Part shown: positions 47,039-56,679 of the stretch, in pieces
Layout: the number at the start of each line of letters is the position of its first letter
How positions within the stretch are numbered: position 1 is the stretch's first letter
Source of the DNA: Papiliotrema nemorosa
Lineage: Eukaryota; Basidiomycota; Tremellomycetes; Tremellales; Rhynchogastremaceae
DNA: 64,000 nt
Reading direction: 5' to 3'
Assembly: GCA_032158125.1 (NCBI GenBank)
Contig: JASKOT010000006.1
Span: 124,001 to 188,000, forward strand
Translations under genes and position numbers: made by a program
Notes under the pieces: model-generated
Told to the model about the DNA's origin: nothing
Databases searched by the model: none
The model's input: the letters and a program-made list of their open reading frames with translations, nothing else

Positions 47039-48453
47039 ATGCTATTCCAACTGCTCGCCCTCTTCCCACTGCTCATCACAACCTTTGCAACCCCCACACC
47101 CATTCAGAAACGCTGCACGGGGGTGTACATCGTCTCTGCCCGAACGGGTAAATGCCTCTCTTCAATCCCTCGAAATGGCATAGGAGCACCTGTGTTTCTC
47201 AACGACTGTTCAAACACCGTCAGATGGGATATCAACCCTGGGTCAGGGAGCGTCATTGTCACTGGCACCCAGTTGGCTTTGGATGCGGGGACCGCACCGG
47301 GGGACGGACAACCTCTGAAGGTCTGGACCAGCTACCCCGGGCTCTCCCAACAGACGTGAGTGTCCATATTCGCGATGCCCCGTCTAGAGGCAATGGAGGT
47401 TGAGCTGATTGATAGGTGGTTCTTGACTGGGGACAATCGAATCGCCATCACAGGCGGGACTCAATGCTTGGACGACAACGGGAGTACCGTCCAACAGTGG
47501 ACCTGTACCCCGGGAAACACCAACCAAAGTGAGTGGTAATACACCCGAGACGTTTGGGCTGACGATGCTCGCTCTTTGCTTCTCTGTCGCTTCTTTCATC
47601 CCTTGCTCCGCCCACTGCATCCCACCCTACCTCATCATCGCTTTCTTGGCCTCACGCAGTCTTCTACATTCGGGAGACCCCTTTGCCCCCGGCGAGCTCC
47701 TCAGTCTCTCCCTCGTCTTCCCTTCCACCTTCGTCGTCTCCAACTCCCCCTGCAAATGGTATCCCTTATGGGTTTGCGTACCCCGATCCACCCAATGGCG
47801 GTCGACGACTTCATCCTCTGGGTCGAAACGATCTTTGCCTGTCAGCGATGAAGAACAATACGGCAGACGGGACTCAGGTTGCAGTGTGAGTATTCGCCCG
47901 CCCTTCATCCCCTCTTCAGTAGGCTTCTTCGCGCTTGCTGGCCCCCTCGAGTGTCGTGGAGGTAGACTAATCTCAGTACATACTGCTTCCCCAACGACGC
48001 CCCTCAGGCGCAGTATCAACTCTGGGACGTCCCCGCTAAAGGCTCTTCTGGCGCGGTGAGGCTTCACGGCAAGAACTACTGTTTCGACGCGGGGTCCTCG
48101 CCTTCCAACGGGATTTCGATGAAGATTTGGACATGCTACGATGGGCTATTGCAGCAGACATGGACTTATTCCAACGACAACAAGCTGGCCCTCTCGAACA
48201 GTGAGTGATGGTGTCATTGTCGCACCATGGTCCTTGACCTGTGTAAATGGCAATAAGCTGACGAAAGATCAATGCCTCGATGTCAAGCAGGATAGCACTC
48301 CTGGTACTCAGAGGCCTTATAACAGCCTGAGGGATGTTCAGACGTATCAGTGTTACGCCGGCAACACCAACCAAGGTGAGTCGACCTCTTACTAGAGGGC
48401 AAATAGCTTACGAGCAGTGTTCGAGCTGTTCAATGGGGCTGTACCTCGATGAT
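47039..48453 (+). CDS. Secreted ricin-B (beta-trefoil) lectin-like protein 2
   Basis: Tandem paralogue of the preceding gene. Signal peptide MLFQLLALFPLLITTFATPT followed by KR and CTGVYIVSARTGKCLSS. The first half: IGAPVFLNDCSNTVRWDINP, LALDAGTAPGDGQPLKVWTS, LSQQTWFLTGDNRIAITGGT, QCLDDNGSTVQQWTCTPGNT. A Ser/Pro linker (LPPASSSVSPSSSLPPSSSP) follows, then the second half: GRNDLCLSAMKNNTADGTQV, YQLWDVPAKGSSGAVRLHGK, YCFDAGSSPSNGISMKIWTC, LLQQTWTYSNDNKLALSNNQ, CLDVKQDSTPGTQRPY. The final exon VFELFNGAVPR ends at TGA 48451-48453. Intron positions match those of gene 1. Carbohydrate specificity is unknown. Confidence 0.82.
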
Positions 48454-48690
48454 TGCGTAGTAGCAATAGGGTCAATCCAGGAAATGATGTATAATCAAGT
48501 GAGAGAAGGGGACATTTGACAAGCCTGACGGATCGTCTGTAGATAGGACATGCAACAATGATATCAGTACACAACTTTTTCGACCCGATGATTGTCCGTG
48601 TTCTGACTGATATCGACTCTCCGCAGCTGTGTGAGCTGATCCTGTGGCCTGTAGCTGACTCCACTCGCTTAGCTCTTGCGGAGACCCCCG

Positions 48691-49092
48691 ATGCACATCC
48701 ACAATCCTTCCAGATCTACCGCGGACTTTGCGTGCGACACTGACCCCCTCCCTCCGGCGCCTGCTGAGGCATCATACGTGTATCGAACGATAAAAGGAGA
48801 TTCTTTACACCATCGATTGTTGATTCCCAATCGGTCAGAAGGAAAGCGACTGATGGGGTTGAGGGCAAAGAGTCAAAGGTGGACCCCGGAATGGCGTTGG
48901 GCCAATCAGACATATGTATGTATAACCCGACTGCCCTAAACCCCTCTTCTCTGTCTTGTCATTCCCCACTTTCCTAACTGAGCGCTTGGTGATGAACTCA
49001 CCACATCCATGTGGACCAGCCCGAAGCTGCCATTGTCTGAAGAGGAGCAGAAGACCCGTGAGGAGGAAGCAAAGAGGAAGCAAAGAGAGTGA
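48691..49092 (+). CDS. Small hypothetical protein, two exons
   Basis: Unrecognised. ATG 48691 begins MHIHNPSRSTADFACDTDPL, then PPAPAEASYVYRTIKGDSLH, HRLLIPNRSEGKRLMGLRAK and SQRWTPEWRWANQTYV. A ~65-nt intron with a clear CTAAC branch site and GAG acceptor joins to LGDELTTSMWTSPKLPLSEE and EQKTREEEAKRKQRE, stop 49090-49092. The charged C-terminal helix and the good branch site support a real gene of ~115 residues. No signal peptide or membrane segment. Confidence 0.5.
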
Positions 49093-49772
49093 ATAATGGT
49101 TCATCGAGGCTGCTGTGGCAGAATCGCAATTGAAGCCATCGACCGTAGACGAGGTGAGAAAGTATGGATGACCTACTTGGGTCACACTCCATAGCTTGAT
49201 CCTGAGATGATAGGAGCGGTATTTGAGGCGTCAAATAAGAGTGGCCGCAAGAGGGAGTGTGGCTGATGATCATTGCAACGGACTCACCAAAGCTGACGGC
49301 TTGCCTACCTCGACTTCTGGTTTTTCGGGGGGCGCTTCTGGACTCAGACCGTGAAACCGATGGTCTGTGTGGAAACCCTACTTTCAACCGACATATATTC
49401 TCGCTTATCAGGAAGCCGATTATGCAGTCGGGAGAATCTTTTCCTTGTCGTTTGGCTCCCCCCAGAACTCAGCTTAGAACAACACGTCTTAAGCGATCGT
49501 GCACTGTGTTGCGTTATGTCCAGTCGATCGTTTGTCGATCGCTTAGAGACGATATCAAACGAGATCAAAGGAGAGCTTCACATTTGCTCATATAGCCGAC
49601 TCGAATCTGCACAGAAGCAAAGCGCTGTTTCGCCGGGAGCCGACGAGTGAAAGGTAGCTCAAGATTATCAGTTTCAGAAGATGTCGTATATATAGTCCCC
49701 GTAGCTCACTTTCCTCTCCTCTCCGTAATATACGATCCCAACACATACTCAACGATACAATCTCGTCACGAC
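49093..49772. promoter_or_regulatory. Intergenic with TATATATA box before orphan gene A
   Basis: TATATATA at 49687-49694, about 80 bp before the ATG of the next gene. Other open frames here have no support. Confidence 0.5.
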
Positions 49773-50963
49773 ATGTCTGAGGAAGCAAACAGTTCCCCCG
49801 AGGTGAGCAGTGGCGAAGCGTCCCTCCCATCATGGGCGGATGACGCGAGTGACGACTTTGCTTTTGATGACGAGGAGAAATCAAAAGCGCCCCCTTGCGA
49901 GTCGGAGGCAGCAACAGATGATGCTACCACACAGAACCTCACAGAGGAAGAACGAGCGAAGCTCGAGACCCTAAAAGCGCTCAAGGCGGAGATGTTTGAG
50001 CAAAGTGTGAAGCGTAAAGCGGCAGCGGGGCTTGACAAGGACTTGAACGATGAGGAGCTTCTGATATTGAAGAGAGTAAAGACCGAAGAGGAGGAGGAGA
50101 ATCAGCGGAAAGAAAAGCAAGAAGAGCTAGAGAAGCAGATGGATGATACTGAACGGTATCTCATCCAAGCCGCCATTAACGAATCGCTCCTCAAGGCGCC
50201 GTCGGTGGAGCAGACTGAAACGTACGGTCGACCGAATTGGATGTCGATCAGAAACATGAATGTGCCAACAAACCTGATCACTGAATACGAGGACGACGAA
50301 GCCAAAGCTCACGAAGGTGGTCTGGCGGCAGAGTTTGGAGCACAAAAGGACAAGCTGCTCGAATCGCTGGGACAAGAGGGGTACGACGGCTATACCCTCG
50401 CTTCCAACTTGTCAAAGAAAGGGTCGCTTCTCACCAAGGCGAGGACATTTGACGATCTGATGAAGACGAATGCATCCATCCACGACCAGAGACAATACAT
50501 CAGCGAGGCAAGAGGGATGCTCGGGAACAACAAGGTCATCATTGACGATATTCTTCCTCCATCTCAGGAGGATATCGCCACGTACGGCCAGCCGACTTGG
50601 GTCTCTTCGCAAGGGTTGAAGATCAAGTTTCTTCAAAAGTATGATGACTACGAGCACGCAGAGAGAGGTGGGGAGCTGCAAGCGTGGCTTGACGATCATA
50701 CGGGTGTTATGGAGACTCTGGCTGGCTCCTATACAGACGCCAAGGATATCCTCTTGGCCTCCAAGCTCAAGAGTCGACATTCTATCTTGTCTCGATTCAA
50801 GACGTACGCAGATGTCACGGATGAGATCTCGAAGAGATCTTTCATCCAGAGCTCCAAGGCGCTTCACGAGGGAGGTGTCGTTATTGTGGACGATCTGGAG
50901 AAACCAGCACGAACTTCTGCCCAAGTACCCGACTGGTGGATCCGAGAATTGGAAAGTATGTAG
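49773..50963 (+). CDS. Orphan protein A: acidic coiled coil plus two ~110-residue repeats, intronless
   Basis: Not recognised. 396 residues from ATG 49773 (MSEEANSSPE; Kozak-like ACGACATGTC) without any intron. Residues 1-60 are acidic and disordered. Residues ~57-140 form a charged coiled coil (LTEEERAKLETLKALKAEMF, LILKRVKTEEEEENQRKEKQ). Two copies of one module follow: 151-262, starting YGRPNWMS and ending VIIDDIL, and 271-377, starting YGQPTWVSSQGLKIKFLQKY and ending GVVIVDDLE. Each has LASxL about 55-60 residues in, a K(A/T)xx(F/Y)xD segment, and a (Y/F)IxxxxxxL helix near the end. The C-terminus is VPDWWIRELESM. No signal peptide, membrane helix or nuclear signal beyond KRKAAAG. The tandem neighbour is a paralogue. 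Confidence 0.85.
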   Translation: MSEEANSSPEVSSGEASLPSWADDASDDFAFDDEEKSKAPPCESEAATDDATTQNLTEEERAKLETLKALKAEMFEQSVKRKAAAGLDKDLNDEELLILKRVKTEEEEENQRKEKQEELEKQMDDTERYLIQAAINESLLKAPSVEQTETYGRPNWMSIRNMNVPTNLITEYEDDEAKAHEGGLAAEFGAQKDKLLESLGQEGYDGYTLASNLSKKGSLLTKARTFDDLMKTNASIHDQRQYISEARGMLGNNKVIIDDILPPSQEDIATYGQPTWVSSQGLKIKFLQKYDDYEHAERGGELQAWLDDHTGVMETLAGSYTDAKDILLASKLKSRHSILSRFKTYADVTDEISKRSFIQSSKALHEGGVVIVDDLEKPARTSAQVPDWWIRELESM

Positions 50964-51364
50964 AGTCAAGTAGCTTTGTAGGTGGTTGGAACATGCAGAA
51001 AATCCACGAAACATCTGGTCTTTCCGATCGAGTTCAATCTTTGCTCTACTATGGGACTCGTGTGAATCGCGTCATGCAAAGTAGCTGCTTTGCCTCCTTG
51101 GTTGAAAGTCTAGATTTGGGTACCAACCTTGCGTCTCATGTCAAACATTTGATCGACCGACAGCGAGGGGTATACCATAAAGGTATCGCAATTTAGCAAT
51201 CCCCTGACACCTTCTATTACAGCCATGAAAGGGAGCGTCCCCTCGCGATGGGCCTCGAGCAGGTGCGGGCATTCACCTATAAAATCTCGCACAACGTAGG
51301 CTTCACTTCCTCAGTGGTTCCCACTTTGGACATTGGTCAGATTTACAACGGCTTTTACATCACC
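50964..51364. promoter_or_regulatory. Spacer between orphan paralogues with conserved 3' motif and TATAAAA box
   Basis: The 3' flank of gene A contains ACATGCAGAAAATCCACGAA (50992-51011), nearly repeated downstream of gene B. TATAAAA at 51278-51284 lies ~81 bp before the ATG of gene B, the same spacing as in gene A. Confidence 0.6.
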
Positions 51365-52447
51365 ATGTCTGAAGAGGAAGGTTCTTTCGACTCTGAGAGC
51401 ACCGACAATGAGTTTGCTCAAAGTGATGATGACGAATACAATGCGCCGACGCCCCCTCGTCAAGAAGCGGAAATCCATCCAGATCTTGAGATGGCACTGA
51501 CCGAGTCGCGTGTGTCTCTCAAACACGACCTCGGAATTGAGGTCATTGGGGAGAAGGAGGAGAAGACTCTCAAACGAATCAAGATGGAACAAGACGCCGC
51601 AAGGGCAGATGAACAGAGTGCAAATGATGCCGAATTTGCCGCTTTTCTCGCTAGTGTCGAAGAGTCAACACTGACAGAGCCCACAGTCGCCGAGGTCTCT
51701 CACTTTGGCACTCCTCTTTGGGTGGAAAAGCCAAAGGGGATTGACATGGACTTGATTCAGCTGTACGGGAACGATCGAGGCGCTGCGGAGGCGGCGGGCA
51801 AAGGGCCAGAGTACATGTCACAGCGACAGACAGTGCTTGACTCGCTATCTGGCAGAGGAGGATTCTCCCTCGCTTCCAAGCTGAGGGCGGGCGGAGCGTT
51901 TTTGACACAAGCCAAGACGTACAAAGACTTTGTCGCTCTCGGAGGCAAGAGCCCCGCGGACAAACGACGGTACATTGAGGCTTCGAAAAGGCTCAATTCG
52001 CATCGAAGTTGCATCATCAACGATCTTTCTGCACCTACCGAGATCGACGTTGCTACATATGGCAAACCGACTTGGGTGTCTTCTGAGGGCCTGAGCCTCA
52101 AGTTTTTACAAAAGTACGACGACGATGCGCACGCCGGTAGGAAGGATGAAGGGGAAGCCTGGTCTGAAGACTTTCGAGGCGTCATGGAGAGTCTCTCAAA
52201 GTCTCACCCCTCTGCAAAGAGTTTTGTCCTCGCTTCGAAATTGAGTGCTGAGCATTCCATACTCTCCCGATTCAAAGATTTCGAAGAGCTCAGTAACAAA
52301 AGTACCGAATTGCTCCTGAGTATCTCTTTTATCGAGAGTGCCAAGGAGCTCATCGATGATGGCATCGTGATTATCAATGACCTCGAGATGACAAAACAGC
52401 CGACCGAAGCGGAGATTGCGTGGCAACAAATGTTGGACGACATGTGA
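51365..52447 (+). CDS. Orphan protein B: paralogue of A with two ~110-residue repeats, intronless
   Basis: 360 residues from ATG 51365 (MSEEEGSFDSESTDNEFAQS), single exon. The order is the same as in A: acidic N-terminus, a charged helix with EKTLKRIKMEQDAARADEQ, then module 1 (~114-221: FGTPLWVEKPKG, YMSQRQTVLDSLSGRGGFSL, ASKLRAGGAFLTQAKTYKDF, YIEASKRL, CIINDL) and module 2 (~232-341: YGKPTWVSSEGLSLKFLQKY, GVMESLSKSHPSAKSFVLAS, HSILSRFKDFEEL, FIESAKELIDDGIVIINDLE). Module 2 is the best conserved part between the paralogues. C-terminus EIAWQQMLDDM. Function unknown; no homologous named domain comes to mind. Confidence 0.85.
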   Translation: MSEEEGSFDSESTDNEFAQSDDDEYNAPTPPRQEAEIHPDLEMALTESRVSLKHDLGIEVIGEKEEKTLKRIKMEQDAARADEQSANDAEFAAFLASVEESTLTEPTVAEVSHFGTPLWVEKPKGIDMDLIQLYGNDRGAAEAAGKGPEYMSQRQTVLDSLSGRGGFSLASKLRAGGAFLTQAKTYKDFVALGGKSPADKRRYIEASKRLNSHRSCIINDLSAPTEIDVATYGKPTWVSSEGLSLKFLQKYDDDAHAGRKDEGEAWSEDFRGVMESLSKSHPSAKSFVLASKLSAEHSILSRFKDFEELSNKSTELLLSISFIESAKELIDDGIVIINDLEMTKQPTEAEIAWQQMLDDM

Positions 52448-52756
52448 CGTTGTGGAGTTTGTGGCTTTGTCACGGGTGGGGACATGCAGAAAATCAACGA
52501 AACATTTGCTCTGCCTATCACTCTGGCTTGTCGATCAAAGGATCAGGCTGCTGCTAGCATTCTGCGTAGGCAGACGTTTTCTTATCCTTTCAAGTAGTCT
52601 CCTGAGCATTCTTCGCGTCGCACCCTTCAAAGGAGGGACGGTGTCTTCGTACTGCGCATCACATTGATAAACGCCTTGCCACATCAGAACATGTCCTTCA
52701 TACCTCCTCAATACGCTCCATCTCGTCTCTGAGTCGCTTCTTCACACGTCTTGATC
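52448..52756. other. 3' flank of orphan B
   Basis: Contains ACATGCAGAAAATCAACGAA (52482-52501), matching the motif after gene A. No other feature. Confidence 0.55.
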
Positions 52757-53266
52757 ATGACAACCGAATCTCAAGCACCTACTGTCACTGACGACTTTGA
52801 GCATGTTGATGTTACTCCCTCCACCGTCCACACCGAGAAGTCTGGTAGCTCACTCGCACTCGACGATGTCAAGTCGTTGGTGAAAGGCATGCTCGTCGAT
52901 CCCGAGATCCAGACTGAACTCCAGTCCGCGGTGCGAGAGTCTGTCCGCTCTGAACTCACCACTCAGAGCAAATGCGCAGATTGGCAAGACATCACCGAAC
53001 GGCCCATCACTCGGAAAGCGTCGGTGTCTGCCAAATCGACCAGATCACTTGCTCGACAGAACCCAGCGATGACCAGTACCGAGTCGATCGCGCTGTTGAG
53101 AGAGATTCTCAATCGATACTCGGATGAGATGCCACGAAGCGTCAAGCTCGGCAACGGGGTTGAAGTGTCTTATGGAGTTTATGACCAAGCGCCCAGGGAT
53201 GTGAGTGATCTCGTCGGGTTGTTTGCGATGCCCAAGGGTTCCGTCGCGTCTACTTCTGCGGCATAG
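52757..53266 (+). CDS. Orphan protein C, intronless
   Basis: Unrecognised 169-residue single-exon protein. ATG 52757 reads MTTESQAPTVTDDFEHVDVT, then SLALDDVKSLVKGMLVDPEI, QTELQSAVRESVRSELTTQS, a Ser/Arg-rich middle (RKASVSAKSTRSLARQNPAM), LLREILNRYSDEMPRSVKLG and VYDQAPRDVSDLVGLFAMPK. It is helical and charged, with no signal or membrane segment. It follows A and B on the same strand and shares their single-exon form, but I see no repeat module in it. The basic RKASVSAK segment resembles a kinase site. Confidence 0.65.
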   Translation: MTTESQAPTVTDDFEHVDVTPSTVHTEKSGSSLALDDVKSLVKGMLVDPEIQTELQSAVRESVRSELTTQSKCADWQDITERPITRKASVSAKSTRSLARQNPAMTSTESIALLREILNRYSDEMPRSVKLGNGVEVSYGVYDQAPRDVSDLVGLFAMPKGSVASTSAA

Positions 53267-53483
53267 GAGGGATGTGCCGGTTGTGGAGGATGGTGATCGT
53301 CAAAGGTGGACCTCCACTTTCTGTTCGGCGCCTCCACTTTTTGCGGGCTATTGTAATGTGCCGAGATCAGTCATCCATGACGTCCAAGGTGTATGCATGG
53401 GGTCGAGCTATATCATGTCGCATCCTACCCTGCCCTTGTTTGTCCACTCTCGTCTTGCGCATAGAGTGAATTGAGAAAACAAC

Positions 53484-54569
53484 ATGCCCACCGTACTCAT
53501 CACTGGAAGTAACCGAGGGTGAGATGACACGGTGAGCCTTCCTGACCTCAGTATCGGACTCGAATTTGTCAAGCTCTACGCTCAAAAGGGCTGGAAAGTG
53601 TACGCAGCTGTCCGAAACCCTTCTACCAAGCCTGAGACGCCCATCAAGGGGGAGGTCGAATGGGTCAAGCTTGAATCGGAATCCCTCACCGATGCCAGGG
53701 ATGTGAGTTCCCTGGAAGAGTTTGAATCGGGGAGAGTCTGACATTCAGGTAGCCAAGTCGCTCAAAGACCAAGGGATCAAGGTCGACGTGGTGATTGCCA
53801 ACGCGGCGATCAACTATGTCGATGAAAAGCTTTCCGACGTCGACCCCAAAGACTTTGACAAGCACTTTGAGGTCAATGTGAGGTGGTTGCTGAATCGCGC
53901 TAAACTTAGGTTCGAGGGGTTGTAGTTCTCTTCCAGGCGTTTAAAGAGTTGCTCGAACAGTCAGGAGGCAAGTTTTTCGCCATTTCCTCCGGGGCAGGAA
54001 CGATCGACCAGGAGATGCAAGATGGACAAGGGGTTTATGGAGCTACCAAGGTGGGTCAACGTCGGTCTCGTCGGTCCCAGCTGACAATCAGGCTGCGCTC
54101 AACTTTGTCGTAAGTCTCGAGAGACTTTTCAAGTACTCGCTGACATCCAGGTGAGAAAGCTGCACTTTGAGAACCCCAAGGTGCTTGTTGCTGGATTCAG
54201 TCCAGGTTGGGTCCCAACGTCAGTATCGTACCACCCGATCAAGGCTGATCTATCAGTGAGATGGGGAACCGTGGAGCAAGACTTCGAGGGATGGATGTTG
54301 CTCCGGATGATATCACCCAGACCGTCCGTGAGTACCTATCCAGTATAGCCTCCCTCAACCTCCCATGGTCACAGCGACAGCTAATTCACGAACATTGACC
54401 CTTACATCTCCATCATATCTTCCACGGGAATGCGCTAACCAGACAGCCGGGATGATCAAGCTCATCGACGAGGGAGACAAGGAAAAGTTGGGCGGTTGGA
54501 TGACCAACTGGTGAGTCGGTCCTTGATTGCTGGCTGATGGGCAGGAACGGAGACCGAATGAAGTTCTAA
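53484..54569 (+). CDS. Short-chain dehydrogenase/reductase (SDR)
   Basis: NAD(P)-dependent oxidoreductase of the classical SDR fold. The first exon gives MPTVLITGSNRG, spliced to IGLEFVKLYAQKGWKVYAAV to complete the TGxxxGIG cofactor motif. Then VDVVIANAAINYVDEKLSDV (NAxA motif), NV spliced to RGVVVLFQAFKELL, FFAISSGAGTI with the catalytic Ser, and GVYGATKAALNFVV with Tyr-x3-Lys. PGWVPTEMGN follows after another intron. The end GGWMTNWNGDRMKF stops at TAA 54567-54569. Length ~260 residues, close to the family norm. Substrate unknown; resembles the C-factor/sniffer-type branch. Confidence 0.9.
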
Positions 54570-54779
54570 GGGTTCATTTTGGGCCCTCGCATCACATGGC
54601 TCTTGTCTTCAGTGCATGAATGTCGTCACGAATTCCCGCGTCATCTGAAAAGAGGCGTTTGCCTCATACTTGCTGATGTACACAATATCGCTACATACTC
54701 TGACTTGTGTCGTTCTACTACCTTTGACCCATGCTCTTTTCAGACTCATACTGAAGACACTGAGCACCGGTGTCACGCG

Positions 54780-55769
54780 TCAGGATCGACCCCGAAGGGG
54801 TGATTCTGCCGGGGTGTAGAATCTCTCGAATGGTGAACCTCCTAAATTCAGCTTGTCCCATTTCACAGACATACCAGGGGAGTAAAACTTGGCAGGGAGC
54901 GGGCTGCCGTATTTTGTAGGGATTTTCCCCTTTCCCCGGTCCGGAGTGTGCAATGGAGGGCATCGAGCGATCGAAGTTGGCATTGGCTGAGGGGGAGGTT
55001 CTGATGGGGGAGGAGTGAATTCGGCAATAGGATACACAGCCAGGCATGGCGTGTCGTCCTCCCCGAAGCCTGACGCACCAGGCGTAGAGGAATTTGCGCT
55101 GTTGAAATCCGAGTTCGAGCCGGTCTCGGTGGGCGATGGGGCGTAGCTTGAGCGATCAAATGGGTCTGGGAGAATCTGGCCTGATTCGCCATGACGGTTC
55201 GAGGTAAAGTGGTTGAATGGCTTGGAGAATCGAGGCGTAGGTGAGGACGGTGTATTTGGTGAATCTCTCTCGCCTAGGATCATCCGTCCCAACGGAGAGC
55301 CGAGTTCATGCGGTGTGTTTATCGGCTGAGACTGGGCCCTGAGCCATTGTCGTACGTGCTTTTCCCGAAACGAGGTTGGTTCGTGAGGTCTGACGGATAG
55401 ATCAACCTCTGTAGAGGGGCGAGGTAGAACGGTGGAGGCTTGTGCGGTGAGAGGCGGGTCAAAGGAGGAGTCATATGGGGTGTTGGGGGGCGTAATAGGT
55501 TGTCGCCGAAGTATACCACGAGGAAGGGTAGAGGAGCTCGTCGCGGGGGTGATGAAGACATCGTCGATGGGGCTGGCCCTGCCTGTATACACCTCACCGT
55601 CATGGGAAAGGCGAGTCTCCTTGGTGACCTCCCTTACCGCCCGGCCATACGCGTTGGGTGAGATGTCTGAGAGTCTTGGTCTGTACATGCCACCATATAT
55701 AGTCTCAAGAGGTGAACCATAATGCGCGAGATGCGAGGAGAGATCGGTTCGTCGCGAGGACGGGTGCAT
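54780..55769 (-). CDS. Disordered Pro/Ser-rich hypothetical protein
   Basis: Unrecognised, ~329 residues, single coding exon. Starts MHPSSRRTDLSSHLAHYGSP at ATG 55769; a GTGAGT...CAG intron appears to lie in the 5' UTR directly before it. The protein is rich in P, S and T with many SP/TP sites (RRQPITPPNTPYDSSFDPPL, RDSPNTPSSPTPRFSKPFNH). The most structured-looking part is the C-terminus KYGSPLPAKFYSPGMSVKWD, which may be a short binding motif. It ends ESPLRGRS at 54780. The many proline-directed sites suggest a cyclin-dependent or MAP kinase substrate (inference). Confidence 0.62.
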   Translation of the reverse strand: MHPSSRRTDLSSHLAHYGSPLETIYGGMYRPRLSDISPNAYGRAVREVTKETRLSHDGEVYTGRASPIDDVFITPATSSSTLPRGILRRQPITPPNTPYDSSFDPPLTAQASTVLPRPSTEVDLSVRPHEPTSFREKHVRQWLRAQSQPINTPHELGSPLGRMILGERDSPNTPSSPTPRFSKPFNHFTSNRHGESGQILPDPFDRSSYAPSPTETGSNSDFNSANSSTPGASGFGEDDTPCLAVYPIAEFTPPPSEPPPQPMPTSIARCPPLHTPDRGKGKIPTKYGSPLPAKFYSPGMSVKWDKLNLGGSPFERFYTPAESPLRGRS

Positions 55770-56092
55770 GGCTGACGAGATGAGCAATGGTTCACAGTGG
55801 TAGGGTACTCACTGTCGAGCCCGCACGCCCTTTCGAGACTCGTTTACCGCGTATCAGTGACAGTGTGGTGCCGTCGAATCAGCGCTTCGTTCCTCGCATG
55901 GTAGTCAAGAAAGGCATGGTCTACTCGTCCAAGAGGTGAGAAGATGAACCAAGGTGGACCTCTCGAGTGGAGGGTTAGTCACCCCCCCCGGTCCATGGGG
56001 TGGGTGGCAAATAACGGAAGCAAAAATCCCACCACGCGTCGACGCGACTGATCATTCATCTCTTACTCTTGCCATAAACGCACCCTACCACC
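55770..56092. other. Divergent promoter of disordered protein and centrin
   Basis: Contains a C-run (about 9 C near 55981-55990) and a putative 5' UTR intron of the leftward gene just right of 55770. No other feature. Confidence 0.4.
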
Positions 56093-56679
56093 ATGTACCC
56101 AAAGACCAACCTGAACAAGCGGCGCCAACTCCCCATCAGCAGCACACCGTCCCATCATACCAGCCCCACACGTGTTCTCTCCGACGACCAAAGAGCAGAG
56201 ATCAAAGAAGCGTTTGAGCTCTTCGACTCGGACAAGGATGGTGCGATAGACTACCACGAGCTCAAAGTCGCCATGCGGGCTTTGGGGTTTGACATGAAAA
56301 AGGCAGAAGTGGTAGACCTGCTCAAGAGGTATGGAAAGGACGGGTTGATGGATATGGAGCCGTTTGAGAAGATTAGTGGGTACCCTGGGTGAGATCACTC
56401 TGACCCCAGTGACGGAGAAGATATTACAGCGGGATCCCATGGACGATCTGAGGCGAGCGTTTGGGTTGTTTGATGATGACAACACGGGCAAGATTAGCTT
56501 GAAGAACCTCAGGAGGGTCGCCAAGGAGCTCGGGGAGAATCTGGGTGATGAGGAGTTGTAGGTTCACCCATTGAGCTTTCACTGACGATAGGCAAGCGAT
56601 GATAGAAGAGTTTGATCTCGACGGGGATAATGAGATTAGCATGGACGAGTTTTTCGCCATCATGCTGGATGGCGAGTAG
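56093..56679 (+). CDS. CDC31: Centrin (Cdc31-like EF-hand protein)
   Basis: Calcium-binding protein of the spindle pole body/microtubule organising centre, also found in TREX-2 and repair complexes. Three exons. After a basic N-terminus ([16 protein letters not shown]), EF-hand 1 is [22 protein letters not shown]-hand 2 is degenerate ([19 protein letters not shown]), EF-hand 3 [20 protein letters not shown] and EF-hand 4 [20 protein letters not shown]. The block [20 protein letters not shown] is typical of centrin rather than calmodulin, as is the lack of the long calmodulin central motif. Intron 1 splits an Ile-Met codon pair (ATT A|TG). TAG at 56677-56679. Confidence 0.92.

Noticed and set aside
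49351..49650. 99-codon plus-strand frame before orphan gene A
   Set aside because: Starts at GTG, overlaps another frame and reaches close to the TATA box; no family likeness.
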